A stretch of 64,000 nt of DNA from Rostratula benghalensis (taxonomy: Eukaryota > Chordata > Aves > Charadriiformes > Rostratulidae), in the NCBI GenBank assembly GCA_013399305.1, contig VXAI01000159.1:628540-692539 (forward strand), in the 5' to 3' direction. Position 1 is the stretch's first letter, and each line of letters opens with the position of its first letter. The position numbers and the translations under genes were made by a program. Below are positions 27,701 through 39,916 of this stretch, one piece after another. The notes beneath the pieces are model-generated. The model searched no databases. It was not told the DNA's origin and worked only from the letters and a program-made list of their open reading frames with translations.

Positions 27701-30700
27701 AAAACTGGAATTTTACAGGTATTTTGGTCTAGTGTTGTTTTTAGCAGCTGAGGAACAAATGCTGCACTTGACTGTGTGACTGACAACTGGGAACTTCAGC
27801 ATCTGAACTCAGGACTTCTTTAGTGACATCTTTGGCCTTTGGCAGGGCACTTAACTTTTCAGAATCTAAACCTACACAGAAATTGTCCTATTAAATCAGA
27901 GACAGCCTGACCTGTTACTCTGTCACTAGTGCTGATTTTTACTAAATATTTCAGAGAAAAATGCTCAAGTCCTTGTTCACGTGTCATGTGTATTGTCCCA
28001 AATAAGAGTTTATTCCTAATAGCTTAGAACCCAAAGATGGCTTAATCACTAAAGGATTTGTCTTTTCCAAAACCACACTATTAATATTAATGTCCTAATA
28101 GTCCATGAAGCTGGTAAAATTGTACATTTGTAAAATGCTTTCTTCATGCTCAAAGGACAATAAATTTTTTGACCCTTGCTGTCTCTTCGGAACTGTTAGA
28201 GACTGAGGCATTTGGGTAATCAAAATTGTAAATTTTTAGCTGCTTGATGATTTAAAAAGCCATTTGATGTTCATTTAGTTTTCATGGTGTCCTAAAAATA
28301 AGAGAATTTTGTCTGTGGGGCACAGTAATAAGGAACTGTTGGTGTGCAGAATAAGTAATAAAGCCATGTTTAAGCAGATGGGGGAAGATACAGCAAAATT
28401 TTGCTGATAGGACCTCTACTACTCTTTTAGTGCTGAGTTTGTACCTTTGTTCTTGGAGTTACTCATATCCTTAAATGACTGTGAAACATCTGAAATGAAG
28501 ATGACATGGATGGAAGTAAATACCCAATTGAAGGTTTTGCATGAGGTCAGGATTTAACGTCTGAACATCACACAACTTGCAAGAAATGACTGCGTCTTAT
28601 GGTTTCTGACAAACCTAGCTGCACAGGCTGCCAAGAAGAGAATAGCCCCAGAGACAGAACATGGCAGATCCATGTGATCTGAAGCTCCTTGGGCAGTTTC
28701 ACTTCTTGTCAAGGCAATGGGAACATTGTCATCTGGGTCATTTCCAGTTTTAATCAAACTTTTTTTGCTCCCCCCCAGCAAGTAGGAGTCCTGCCAAAGT
28801 CCGTTTGGTTTGGTGCGTGGAGATGGGGATAAACAAATGTTTGTCACGCTGCCCTCTCATCCGGTGCGTTGGGCCTCCATCAGAAAAATTGTTTGCTGAC
28901 AAGAAATTGAATCAGCTGCAGTCCTGGTGCTGGGAAGGGAGCGGGGAGGAAGAGCAGAGTTTAATTATCAAGGGAAATTTGCAATAGGGGAGTATGGGGA
29001 GTTGTTTACTGTCATCCTTCTTAAAAGGCAAAGTGTAGCAAAAGAAATCTGTGCAAGCAAAGTGCTGCTTCTAGGCTTAGTCCTAGTGTTCCTGGTCAGG
29101 AACCGTGCTTAATTTAGGAGTCAGCCATATTGCAGATCTTAGTGTAACCCTGGAAGACGGGTGATGTGCCAAGAGCTGTGCAGCTAAGACCAGAGCACTC
29201 CCATCTTGTGAGATGAAACACCTAATGGTCCTTGAATTAAATCCTGGTTCTTCACACACTGAAACAGGCTCAGTATACTTGCCTCTCTGGCTCTGTGCTG
29301 AAGGTATGTCTGAGGGAATAATTATTCTTATTCCTTTGCAGTCGTTTAGTTAATGGAGCAAGTTTTGCAAGATGAAATAGCCTTCTTTCAGTTGAATTAT
29401 AAATGTGATTTTTGGAAGCAACTGAGAATAAAATACGCATTTTGGATGAAACAAATTGATGGATGGAAAGGCTATATGCAATGAATTTTGGAGAGCTGAG
29501 ACCCTGTAACTTTTTTTGGCACTGTAGTCCCCTTGTACACACTGTGCTTCAGAGCCACGAGCAGAGCCTGCGTCCATGTGCCTGTGGAGGAGAGTGAGAA
29601 GGTCCTGTGCAGCCGTGGCAGTTTATTTCCACGTAATGCAATTTGAGCAGAGTGTGTTTTTCTTAGAAGTCACTCAATAATTTAGCATTTAGTCCTAAAA
29701 GAAATGTTACTTGATCCTTTGTTCTGCTTTCTTACAGAAAGTACCAAGAGCAAGCTTGTTTTTGAAGGCTTTACTTTGAGATGAGCTGGCTTGGCTTTTT
29801 GAAGTGCAGGGGGTGCCTGGTGTTGCATTTTGTCTCGCAGTTCAAAGGTTAAAAAGACGGAAGAAAGAAGTGTTCTGTTTCAATTTTATGCTATTAATTC
29901 TGTCAATCTAGGTTTGGCATTGGTGATGAGGAAATTGCTTGGTTAGATACTTGGTGTCGTCTTAGGACGTGTACCTTTTTTTTTTTGTGGGTTGTTTTTT
30001 TTTCTTTTCCTCCACCATCATTATCTTTCTTAACAAGGAAAATATACATCACTGTTTCTTTGTGGACATCGTGTGAAAGATGGAGGTGAACTAGAATCCA
30101 GTTCCTCTGCTGTCCCCTGAGATGGCTTGCACAGTTAAGCAACTACTTTTTAAGTGGCCTTCCTGTCATCTGACTAATAAAGACAGTAATAACTTAAGGA
30201 AATTTGACTTGCTCTAATTGTTGAAGATGGAAAGTTTCTCCACGATATACTGTAGTAGTTTCTAAATCCCCCTGCTCTGCCAAAGCTGTTTAACACAGCC
30301 AGGAACTGATCCAAGGCTTAAATCTGGATGAGCAAACCGGAAATGCCCCAAAAGCAAGTCTGCTGTGCAAAGACAGGATGCTTATACTCTTACTGCTCTC
30401 TGTACAAAAGTGTATCTGTAAAAGACAGGTCATTTTTTATTAAATTAAATATGAGTAGTATCCACTGTGTTGCTCATGATCCTGTCATTTCACATTGGAG
30501 TTTTGAAGTATAAGAATATGATAGTAACTGCTATGAATCAGCGAATTGAAATCAAGCAAATTTTTGTACTTTTTACTTATATCTGAATTCCTGTTGGGGT
30601 GATTTTAAGCCTTTTCATTTATGTGAGGAGGTATCCTCTGGAGTGGGGAGACTGTCTTGGAGCATTTTCAGGTACAGCTGAGGTAGTGCTAGTACAAGCA

Positions 30701-30809
30701 GTATATGTCTAGTACGAACCTACTTTAACCTGAATTGAATACATGGGGTACAGATGAATTTTACTGTTGCGAAAGCTATGGAGAGTCCTCTGGTTTTTGT
30801 TTCTGCTGT

Positions 30810-30824
30810 CTGCTGCTGCTGCTG
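30810..30824. repeat. Short CTG trinucleotide repeat
   Basis: About five consecutive CTG units inside 'gtctgctgctgctgctgcc'. Short and intronic, with no coding context recognised. Confidence 0.8.
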
Positions 30825-33293
30825 CCAATGGTGGCACGTGCTACAGGATACACACTTGTATTCTGTGTAGTTTAAAACACAAACCACAGCCAAACATGCC
30901 CATAAACACACTGGGAAGCCAAACAAATGCTACTCGGTTTATTTGGGGGGGGGAATTATTTTTTGCTGCTTTTTTTTTTTGTATGGTAGGAAATATGGAT
31001 GGGTCAGACAATTCTTCCTTCACAGTTGTACCTTTTCTTGTGGTAAGGTGCCATGCATACCAGATCTTGCATAAATAGATAGAAATCTGAGCTAATGTTT
31101 TAAGAACATCCCTAGGGAGAGTCATACGTTTCCATTGATGAAGTCAGCTTTGCAAAACTTTTCTGTCTATTCCAGAAATCAGTATTTAGCTCGTCTTAAG
31201 TCCTGGCTGTGGCTTTAAGCACGGGAAAAGACAGAGTAACAGCACTTCTTGTAGGTAAATGAAAGCAAGATCAGCTAAGATGATGATATTTTTGACACTT
31301 CCCCCCTCACCCCCCCTCCACAAGTGAAAAGATATGAAAGCAGCTAAAAATCGGCAAAAGTTTGTTTAGGTATGGGGCTCCCATGTAATCTTCAGAGGAG
31401 CTGGGCAATTTTCCCGTGAATTGCTGAGTGTAATGAAGTGTCACATCTTGGCACAAGATTTTATTGTGCTTAAGTCCCACGCAGTTTTGATACAACCTCA
31501 GTACATGTTGTTTGTCATAAAGATGTCCTACTTGAATATATTGATCTGCTTTTTTTTTTTTCAGCTTCCCTTATGATTCTAATCCTTCCAGTCCAGATGA
31601 CAAGAAATACTGCAAGTCATTTGAGTTTAGAATATGCAAGGAGTTTGATTTTAATAAATGCAGAAATTGCTTTGCTTTTAATAAGCCTTAATGAAATAGG
31701 AACACAGCTTAAATTGTAACGTGAGAATGTTTGAAATGGAAGCAAAAATGCACAGCAGATTTCTGTTTTCCTGAAGCCAGTGCGTCAGTGTGTTTTATTT
31801 GAAAAGCAGAGCAAACAAGAAGCTTATATTCCGTACAAACAACTAGGACTATTTGTAACCAATACTGTTTTGAATAGTTTTTCCCAAGGATCTGTCAAAT
31901 TAAAGAGTCTACTTGAAGATTCATTTCGTTTTCTGGTACTTATTTTCTTCAGTGTCTGCTAATAAAACCAGAGGATTTGCTTGGAGAGAGTTTTCCTTAC
32001 TTTCAAATACTTGTTTAGGTATGCTTTTGCCTAGACATCATTCTTTTTATCAGAAGTAGGGGCCTCATTCTTTGTCAAGATAAATAAACACACCCTGTCA
32101 AAGCTGGGCTCTGTGTCACTTTTGGTAGCTCAAGTTCAGGCCCCAAGTGTGTTTGCTTTTTCTGATTCACTTTGCTGTTACTGCTTCAGTTGTTGGTAAA
32201 CTTACTTTACCACAAACTGTCTTTCCTTCCTCTAACACCATGGTAATTATAGGTGTTGTATCTTTTCCTAGTAAGAAGTAGAGAAGGGGAGCAAAAACTA
32301 GGGTTTCTTTTTTAGTTTCCAGCCTGTCCTTTCTTTGATGTGTTTCAAAGGTAAATCCACATGTTTAATCTCATGTTGCTTCTTAGCTTTTATTTCTTAA
32401 TTTCAAAGAGACTGGAAGAAACAAATCTGGAAACATACGAGGGAGGACTGTATGAAAAGCAGTTCCTGAAAATATTGAAACTGTTTCTGAGCTTGGCTGC
32501 TGTGAAGACAGGTCTGTCCCATCTTGGCTGCTGCTGAAAATGGACCAGATCTCAAATTGCGGTTGCATGTAATCACTCCCTGTCTTTACTGCAGCCTGTT
32601 TATCCTCTTTGTGAGGGACGGTGGAGCTCTTTAGTTTGTAAGGTTTTGAAGTAGGACCTGTTTTTCTAGTTCTTCTGGTAAGTAAAATCTAGCATACTTC
32701 AAAAATAACTACAATAAAAGGCGCCTCTGTCTATTGATCTATTAATAAGTACAAACCCCTGCAGTTGCTATCATTAGTAACAGCTTTGTGGGTCTTTGCT
32801 TTTAAGGTTGGATACTGAAAATTGCAAATGAATGTACACAAAATTAATTTACTGATAAAATGAATTTTCCAGGTGTGACGTTTGAGGATAGGAATACAAA
32901 TCAGCTACACGATGAAATGGGAGCTGGTACGTGTGAAAAAAGATAAGAAACCCCAACAGATTCTGTCTGTTGTTACAGGTGTCATTCATAGTCTTCATAA
33001 TGTAGAGGTGCAACTCTGTACTTTCAGTGTCTTTGAAATAGCCATTGCATTAGTTCAGTGTTTTGTTCAACTCATTTTTACTGTTTCATCCAAAATTGTT
33101 TCCTACTATGCACACAGTGCATTGTTCATTCACAAATCATATTTTTCCTATTAGATTTTCGTGTGTTAGTGATGTGTGTCCTCTCTAATTTAGTGTGTTC
33201 GGCACCTACAGTATCATGAAAATGAACAGTTGGCTTGGTTTCAGAAGAGGAAAAGGAAAATAAGTAATATTGTCTTTATTTTTCTAATTTTAG

Positions 33294-33362
33294 GGTCTAC
33301 TTACAGCGTACTGTCCATAATGCCTTCTGATTCAGAAAGCAGCAGTTCTCTGAGTAGCGTTG
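33294..33362 (+). CDS. DLG5: DLG5 internal exon A (Ser-rich linker, 69 nt)
   Basis: DLG5 is a MAGUK scaffold acting at cell junctions, in vesicle delivery of N-cadherin, and in Hippo and Hedgehog signalling. This exon encodes the conserved linker containing STYSVLS, MPSDSESSSS and LSSVG, a near match to mammalian DLG5 from memory (around residues 102-124). The acceptor is 'ttctaattttag' and the donor is gtgagt at 33363. The exon starts in phase 1 (GG completes a Gly codon) and ends in phase 1 (GTT G). It is 69 nt, so both skipping and inclusion keep the frame. The Asp/Glu/Ser-rich run looks disordered and phosphorylatable (inference). The exon is flanked by very long introns. An in-frame ATG at 33320 is discussed separately. 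It is the first DLG5 exon visible here; the one encoding the CARD-like N-terminus is upstream of the window. Confidence 0.93.
33320..33322 (+). other. DLG5: Candidate internal start codon for shorter DLG5 form
   Basis: This ATG is in the DLG5 frame, inside the first visible exon, and begins the conserved MPSDSESSSS peptide. It has A at -3 and C at +4, an adequate vertebrate initiation context. From memory, a shorter human DLG5 form (about 110 residues shorter than the ~1,919-residue protein) begins at the equivalent Met. Use of this start in this species is inference, and it could equally be just an internal Met. Confidence 0.45.
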
Positions 33363-33961
33363 GTGAGTAAAGTATTAATCTAACAACTTGATGAGTGTCA
33401 TTTTTGGGGAGCTGGGAGACCAAGTTTTTCAAGTTGCCTTTGGGGGAAGGGTAAGAGGGATTTGGGTCATAAAATCAAAGAAATTGACCTCTAAGATGTG
33501 AACGTGCACCTTGATCAGGAGAAAGTACACCCTTTTGTGTAGTGCAAGTTAAACCTTTTCATGGCTCTATGCAGTTGTTGCCAATAAAATCTGTGACACG
33601 TGGGTACAGTAAATGATGTGTCTACCATCAGTTACTTACTAAAATAATGGAAAAATGGCAACATTAGGCTTATACAAGCCTGCACATATATGCATGCCTA
33701 TATATACTTTTTATATGTATGTATATGTGAAAATTGTAGACATAATGAAAAACACGGAAGTTAAAAGTATTATTAGCCAAGGTCATAGTCTTTTAAACTT
33801 TTGGAATTGGCTGCAAGCTTTAACCCTTTTTTCTCCTGCACGCAATGAATTGCTTCATTTGCTTGTTTTTTAATGTCATTGGGAAAGACAAAATATAGAA
33901 GACCCAATCAAACTAGAGGACAAAGAAATGTGGACAGAAGACCTCTAACAACAAGATCCTG

Positions 33962-33996
33962 NNNNNNNNNNNNNNNNNNNNNNNNNNNNNNNNNNN
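33962..33996. other. Assembly gap (35 N)
   Basis: A run of N, 600 bp downstream of the first visible DLG5 exon, between 'acaacaagatcctg' and 'ttatactacagc'. The flanks are not obviously repetitive, so the true missing length is unknown. Confidence 0.99.
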
Positions 33997-36900
33997 TTAT
34001 ACTACAGCTATCTTGGAATCACTGTACTAGCTTTCAGTTTTCCTCTTCTTTACTGACACACATACTTTTATTGTGAAATCTATGTAAAGGTCCCTTGCCT
34101 TGAATAGGGAATGTAGGCTCTTGCATATTTAAAGTTCCAGTGTTGTGTCGAGCATCTATGGACTTCCCTGACACCGCCAGGCAAGTCAGTTGTCTGTTTA
34201 AGGCTGTGGGTTGGCATCTGTTGCAGTCATGGAATTGAACTTTTAACTCCAGCATGCAGGAACAAGATTGTAGGGTTGACTGAACTATTTGCAGAAAATA
34301 CAGGAAGCAGTGACATGTTAGCTTGATTTTTATCAAGATCACACTTGTATTCTGTTACCTGAGGGAAGGGTATGATTTCATTTGCTATGAATAAATTAGG
34401 GATGGAACTACGAAGAAGAAAGGTTCTAAATTTTTAGGAAAACCAGACTGAAAAAAAGGATCCTTCCAAAGGAGGAAGTTCTTCTAAGGTGAAATCCAGT
34501 AGGTTTGTGGAATAGTTGGATGAAGTGATGCCTGAGATGAAAGATGCAAGTGGTGCTTTTTAGTCCCATGTTCCTGACTTTAAAAAGGAAAGGTAAACTT
34601 AAAGTGTTCTGTGGTTGGTTGGGTTTTTTTTTCCCCTACTTTTTTTTTTTTTTTTCTCTTTTCTAGCTTTTGTAACTTTGTGAATGAACAGCCTCAATTT
34701 TTTGTACCTGACCATTTGTAATTTTGGAAGTGAGAGTAGGTAGATGAACAGCTCATGTTTGCCATCACAAAGAGAACTTTTGCTTTAACAGTGACCACTT
34801 GTAAACTACAGATATCTGGCCTCTATTTTCTATTCTAATAATTTTCTGTGGCACAGTGCTTTATGGGATGCCTGTTTCTGAACACTTTTTTAGAATTTGG
34901 CATGTGAGACATCCGTTACTCCCATATACAAGTCAGAACTGAATTCTTTCTGAACTATGTTTTGTTCATGTTTTAAAACATGGAAATTCACGCTGAATCC
35001 TGTTCTGTGTATTTTACCTACAGGACCCTCCTTGGAAGTGTTTTATGCCTTTGGCATATGCAGTGATCTAAGTTAGTAATAACCTAAACATTACATGACC
35101 CACTACTAAGCAAAATTTGTTTTAATCTCTATAGTTTTGTTTTATTCCGATCATTGAAATTAGTTAGGTGTTTAATATTTAGCACATGAACAGCCAGGGG
35201 AGTTCTTTGTTTTAAGTTGTCATGTCTGTTTTATAGCCTGGTCATAGACTTTGTTATTCATGAATATAATTGTTTTCCCCAGTCATTTTCTCTCCCTCAC
35301 ATCATCTTCTGCAAAGGATAATATTTGTAATGCTATATAATATCAGTAGCAAAATTGATTTGCTTAATAATCAACGTATCTTTGCAAGTCACTTCAAAGC
35401 TGCAGTCAGATTATTTTACTACTGACTGGCTTGTTGAATGACAAGCCATCATAACTGAAACTGTTTGCATGGAATGGAATGGAAACCCAACAAATACTGA
35501 GTTGCTATAGCATTTCAGGAGTTTTGCATACGTCTTCCCCCCTCCCCATCTCACTGTAACACGTTTTCACAAGGGGAGTTCTGTGCAGTGGAAATTAAAA
35601 GTTTAGCCTGTGAAATGAATGCATCAGTGAAAAAAGTGAACAGCTCATGGTTTGTAGAAAATGTAAGCTTTGGAATATGTTCGGTTTGATAGTTTTATGT
35701 ACTCACACCGGCATGGAAAGCCGGTTTTTATTTCCCCACTCACGTGTGCCTTCCTTGTGGGGCAGGAAAAGGATCTATTTTGTTATTCCTGAGCTCAAAA
35801 CACCGCTTTTCATTAATATTTCACAAATTTTTATTTCTGCTACTGTTTGTCAAGCAACTCAGAAACGCATTTACACATTTGACCTTTCAGAACAAATGGG
35901 AAAGATACTTGGGCCACTAATAAGCCCAGTTAAATGAGCAGAGAATGAATCTTAGCATCTTCTAATTAGGAGAGTGAATACAGTGTTTTATTTGTAGCCT
36001 TTGGACTCCACAATTCATAAAAGTACCTAGAGAAGGGTATGTCCATATGCTTCATGTTTTCCCAACCTTAATCATCCTAGCTGTTGTTGGAGGTGGTTTC
36101 TGCTGCTGGCATTCTTAAATTATTTTTTCTGAAATACTTCCAAGCCAGGATGTTGTGAAATTGAGATAATTCTGTGTTTTATATTATCTTATAGAATCAT
36201 ATCTAGTAAGATACATAAGTTTTACAGCTATCCTGGATTTCAGGGGTAATTTGTGAAGCTGATTTATATAACAATAGGCTGATTTTCCAGAAAGGTACCC
36301 TGATCTAAGAACTAAGCTTAAATAGTACCAAGACAACTGTTCTTAACAGGTAGTTCTGAGAAAACGTGTGCTCAGTCTCAGTCAAATAAATGACACGTGG
36401 TGTTAGGATTTGGAAAGGAAGAGGGGAAGATGAGAGAATGTCATTTTATGACTCTGTGAGTCTATGGCATGCCTGAGTTTGGGGTGAATTTGCCGTTCTG
36501 ATTTTCCCATTGAAATAGAAGAGGGCAGCAAGCTCGGAGGGCGGCAGCACAGATGAAGGTTACGGAACAGCTTCTGTACAGGAAACAAATGGATACCATG
36601 GGATTCTCTCAGTCTTCAGTAATGTCATAGTCCTAACAGAAGAGAAGAGCAAGAAGTGACCCAACTTGTCTAACGTGACTGAGAGTTCAGGGCTGGTCTG
36701 TCCTGAGTACTGTCTTGTCATCCAAGTTTGATTTCCTCTTTTCCTGCCTAGATGGGTTTGAGGGATGCAGCAAGGATGAACTTCCAGCCTTACGTGCATG
36801 TGGGCAGTTGGGTGGAAGCTGCTTTTCCCACCTGTGTAGCAGCAGCATAGCAGCTTTGGGAAAGAAAGTCCTCTTTATAGGTTGTATTTGCCTTTTTTCT

Positions 36901-37369
36901 CCTGTATATGTACATAAATAAAAATACAGAGTTAACAGATCATTGCCCTTTACAGGTTTTTCTTGTGTGTTTTCCTCACCATTCAAGACTGGTTTATTTG
37001 ACAACGTATTCTTTCTTCTCTTATGCTTCCTTGCTTTTCTTTCCCATATATTAATAAAGTTCATGCTGTGCATGCAAAATAGGTAGTTGTGATGGAACTG
37101 AGGGCAAATATTCACTGTTATTTTCCAAAAGAGATATGATACAAACTGCTATAATCCCTGCATCCCACCATTGTGCTTCAGTCTCACCTTCTATCCCCCA
37201 AAGGAACAAATCCTCACTAAATTGTCATGCTTTCTCTGTATTTCCTTTCTCTTTGCTCTTGGCTAATCACAAAGATTTTTGTGTGTAAATAGAAGCCTCC
37301 TTCATCTGCCCACTCCCCGTGCCCGGCAGGCTCTCTGAATGAAGCTCCAATCCTGCATCTCTGACATCA

Positions 37370-37450
37370 GAATAATTATTTATGGTGATTCAGTGCCTGG
37401 CGTGCCAAGCACGGAACAACAGTGTCGCTTAGGAATTGGATAGAAACCAG
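37370..37450. mobile_element. Possible ancient amniote repeat or conserved noncoding element
   Basis: The segment 'aattatttatggtgattcag' followed by 'tgcctggcgtgccaagcac' and 'ggaacaacagtgtcgcttagg' has the look of an old SINE or LINE tail: 'ttatttatggtgat-agtgcct', a short variable middle, then 'gtgctagg'. It resembles amniote tRNA-SINE tails that I remember only approximately. It is also less AT-rich than its surroundings and lacks homopolymers, which would fit a conserved noncoding element. The identity is uncertain and no boundary such as a target-site duplication was found. Confidence 0.25.
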
Positions 37451-37546
37451 TTCCAGAGCTGTATGTGACAGTCACTGGCTAGGCTCCCATTTGACTGGTC
37501 ATGATAACACAGTGGAAAAGAACATGGGATAAAGACCTCCTTTAAC

Positions 37547-37573
37547 AAAAAAAAAGAAAAAAGAAAAAAAAAG
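37547..37573. repeat. A-rich low-complexity tract
   Basis: A purine tract of A runs interrupted by single G or GA. It lies about 100 bp downstream of the possible ancient element and might be a degenerate poly-A, though no link can be shown. Confidence 0.7.
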
Positions 37574-39656
37574 ACAAAGCACCAGTTTTCATAGCACGCT
37601 CAGGCTTTTGACATTTATACTTTTGAAGATAAATGTTCCCTGCACACTGAATCGAACTTAATGAAAATAGTCCTGGACAACTGGCTCTAGGTGGTCCTGC
37701 TTGAACCAGATGTTCTTTCTGTATCTCAGCAGATCATTTTCTGGACCTGTAAGGAAAGGTGGAAGGCCTGCCTTCTGAAAGATTATTTTAGCTGGTATGC
37801 TGTCAGCCAGATATCACCCTACTTGTACAATATTTCAGCCTGAAACCATCACGTTTGTTTGCCGTGGGAAGTCGCTAATACAGTGTCCTTATTAGTTTCT
37901 GTGCATCTCTTGATGATCTACTAATTTTCCATTTCTGTGGTTTTTATTTTTTGCTTTCCTTGCTCTTTTCTTCCAAAAACCAGTCTCCTTTCTTTCTTTC
38001 TACAATAGCCAGGTAAGTTCTTGTTCCAGCCCACGTTGCCTAAAATAGCTTCTGTGAATTGACTTTAAGGGTATGTTTCAAGACTTTTGGTACCCAATGC
38101 TACTTTTACAGCCTCCAGTAACTCATTACTGACCTCAGCAATATGATGCCATGGCCAGATTATAGTTTCTGGGGTTTTTTTAACCTACCCTAGTACGGTA
38201 ATGAAACTCCAGAGTTTTCCTTTAGTGCTTCAAAAATATGATTCTCTTTCCCCTCCTCAATGCACAGAATTATTTGGGTTTTTTCGAACGGTTATTAAAA
38301 AGAAAAAAACCCCAACTGTTCAGTTTTATGCAAATGGCATTTTTTTTTTTTTTTTGTGATATGTGTTTTTTCTTGCTCTTCACTGTTCCTATTATTGTAC
38401 TACTTTTCCCTATGGTGATTTCCCTGCCAGTCTCTAAAAACCACCACTGTTGACACTACAACTTTATCATCAGGTGGTCAGATGTCTGCCACCAGGCTCA
38501 TCCAACTGACTTCAGCTGACAGTATTTCCTTGCTTAAGGCTTTGTTAGCCTATCAGCCTGACAGGCTATTTACAGATAATTTTGCACTAATTGCATTTCA
38601 ACTTACTTCATCTGAAGGCCTTAATTCTTACTCCAAAGCAAGCATTACCCACATTACCCACCCCCAACGGATGACAATTCCTTCCCATCAATGTGTATTC
38701 ATTCCCTGTTTCCACATTGGTTGTTTTGACAACTGTCCTTTTATGTTGCTGTGATTTCAGTTTATTGCTTCACACTCTCTACAGCTGTATATAACAAAGG
38801 AATTGTTTTCACTCTCCATAGGAAGTGTTCAGTTGCAGGTGTGGTTTATGATACTCTTTCAGTCAAAGAAAAACACTTGTTCCTTGTCTAAAAGAGTGAT
38901 TTATGCTTTCCCTCCCAGCAGCCTTTAGGAATCTTTCGTTGTTCTTACTTTTTTTACTAACACAAACACAAAGTTTATATTTAGTAAAGGTAGATTACAC
39001 CTGCTGCATCGCTGCAAACGAATGAGAAGAGGTGCTAGGAGCACTACCAGTACACCACACCAGAATCCTTGTCTGGGCTGGGGTGACTGCCTTTGACATT
39101 TCCCCTCCTCCCCAATCAGTCTCTCTATTCAGAATTAGTTTCCCTGTAAAATTTGGCCTCAATGATTGAATTCAACCTCATTTTACAGATCCATTTCCTA
39201 TGTAATTTCCTTGTCCTTTGATCAAGTATGTGAAAAGTACTTGTTTAGTTGACTGGAAACTAGACTTTTAAGTTAGGAAATAAACACCTTCTTCCACAAA
39301 ATTAAGGTGACTTTGCTCTCTTTCTGTTTTATGGTGTTCGTGAATCATCTAGATGTCTCTAGGACAGATTCTCAGTCTCTTTACCTAATTTTCAGTGTGT
39401 TAGTTAGTACTGATCCGCTCTTAAGTAATAATCACTTTAAATAGCTTTATTGGATTGTCACTGACTTCTGTGGTGTCTACTTCCAAGCAGCTCTGGATCG
39501 ACATGTTCTCATGCACAGTGTTCTCCTGACTTCTGTCACTTCAGAGGTACCCACGGATTACTCGGTGGATGTGATGTCCTGTTTTAAAAAAAAGCCACAG
39601 TAACAACAGAAAAGTCAACTTTGGCATATACTGATGTAATCTCAGAGGAGGAGTGT

Positions 39657-39748
39657 TGGGTTTTTTTCTGCTTTTGTTTGGGTTTTTTTCTTTTGTTTGC
39701 TTGTTTGGGATTGGTTTTGGTTTTTGGGTTGCTTGTTGTTGTGTTTTA
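39657..39748. repeat. T/G-rich low-complexity tract
   Basis: About 90 bp made almost only of T and G runs on the + strand, similar to the tracts at 5930-6006, 9467-9515 and 51969-52030. It produces long Phe/Leu/Val-rich or Lys/Asn/Pro-rich open frames that are artefacts of composition. Confidence 0.85.
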
Positions 39749-39890
39749 ACTTTTCCTATAACAAACGAGTTTGAGTTAATTCTTTGTCTGTTAAGGGTTC
39801 TGCATAGATAGGGCTTGAGGACCACTAATGAATAGCTGACCACGTCATGGTATTTTGTTTGCTGTCATGTGTTCTTAACATTTGGCAGCT

Positions 39891-39916
39891 CCTTGGAGGA
39901 ATTCCTTGGAGGAATT
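39891..39916. repeat. 13-bp tandem duplication
   Basis: The unit ccttggaggaatt occurs twice in a row and is also partly self-complementary around 'ggaattcc'. Minor local duplication without visible role. Confidence 0.85.

Larger units (their letters stand above)
1..33293 (+). other. DLG5: DLG5 upstream intron (presumed intron 1), 3' portion
   Basis: No convincing exon was seen in this 33-kb stretch. The first recognised DLG5 exon follows a good acceptor at its right end (pyrimidine-rich tract, then TAG), with a possible branch-point CTAAT just upstream. That exon begins in phase 1, so a coding exon ending with one base of a Gly codon must lie further upstream. No GC-rich first exon, CpG island or peptide like the DLG5 N-terminus was seen. 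The stretch is AT-rich with many T runs. It contains a CR1 fragment, short tandem duplications, a CpG-dense patch and one assembly gap, listed separately. Calling it intron rather than partly 5' flank is inference from the phase and from the usual DLG5 gene structure. Confidence 0.75.

Noticed and set aside
27780..27880. Weak MIR-like wording ('ggcagggcacttaactttt')
   Set aside because: The match is limited to a dozen bases and the characteristic 'cctcagtttcc' core is absent.
36687..37115. Minus-strand frame of 142 codons containing CTYTGEKRQ, reminiscent of a zinc-finger linker
   Set aside because: There are no paired Cys-Cys/His-His fingers around the motif, no repeats of it, and the rest resembles no known protein.
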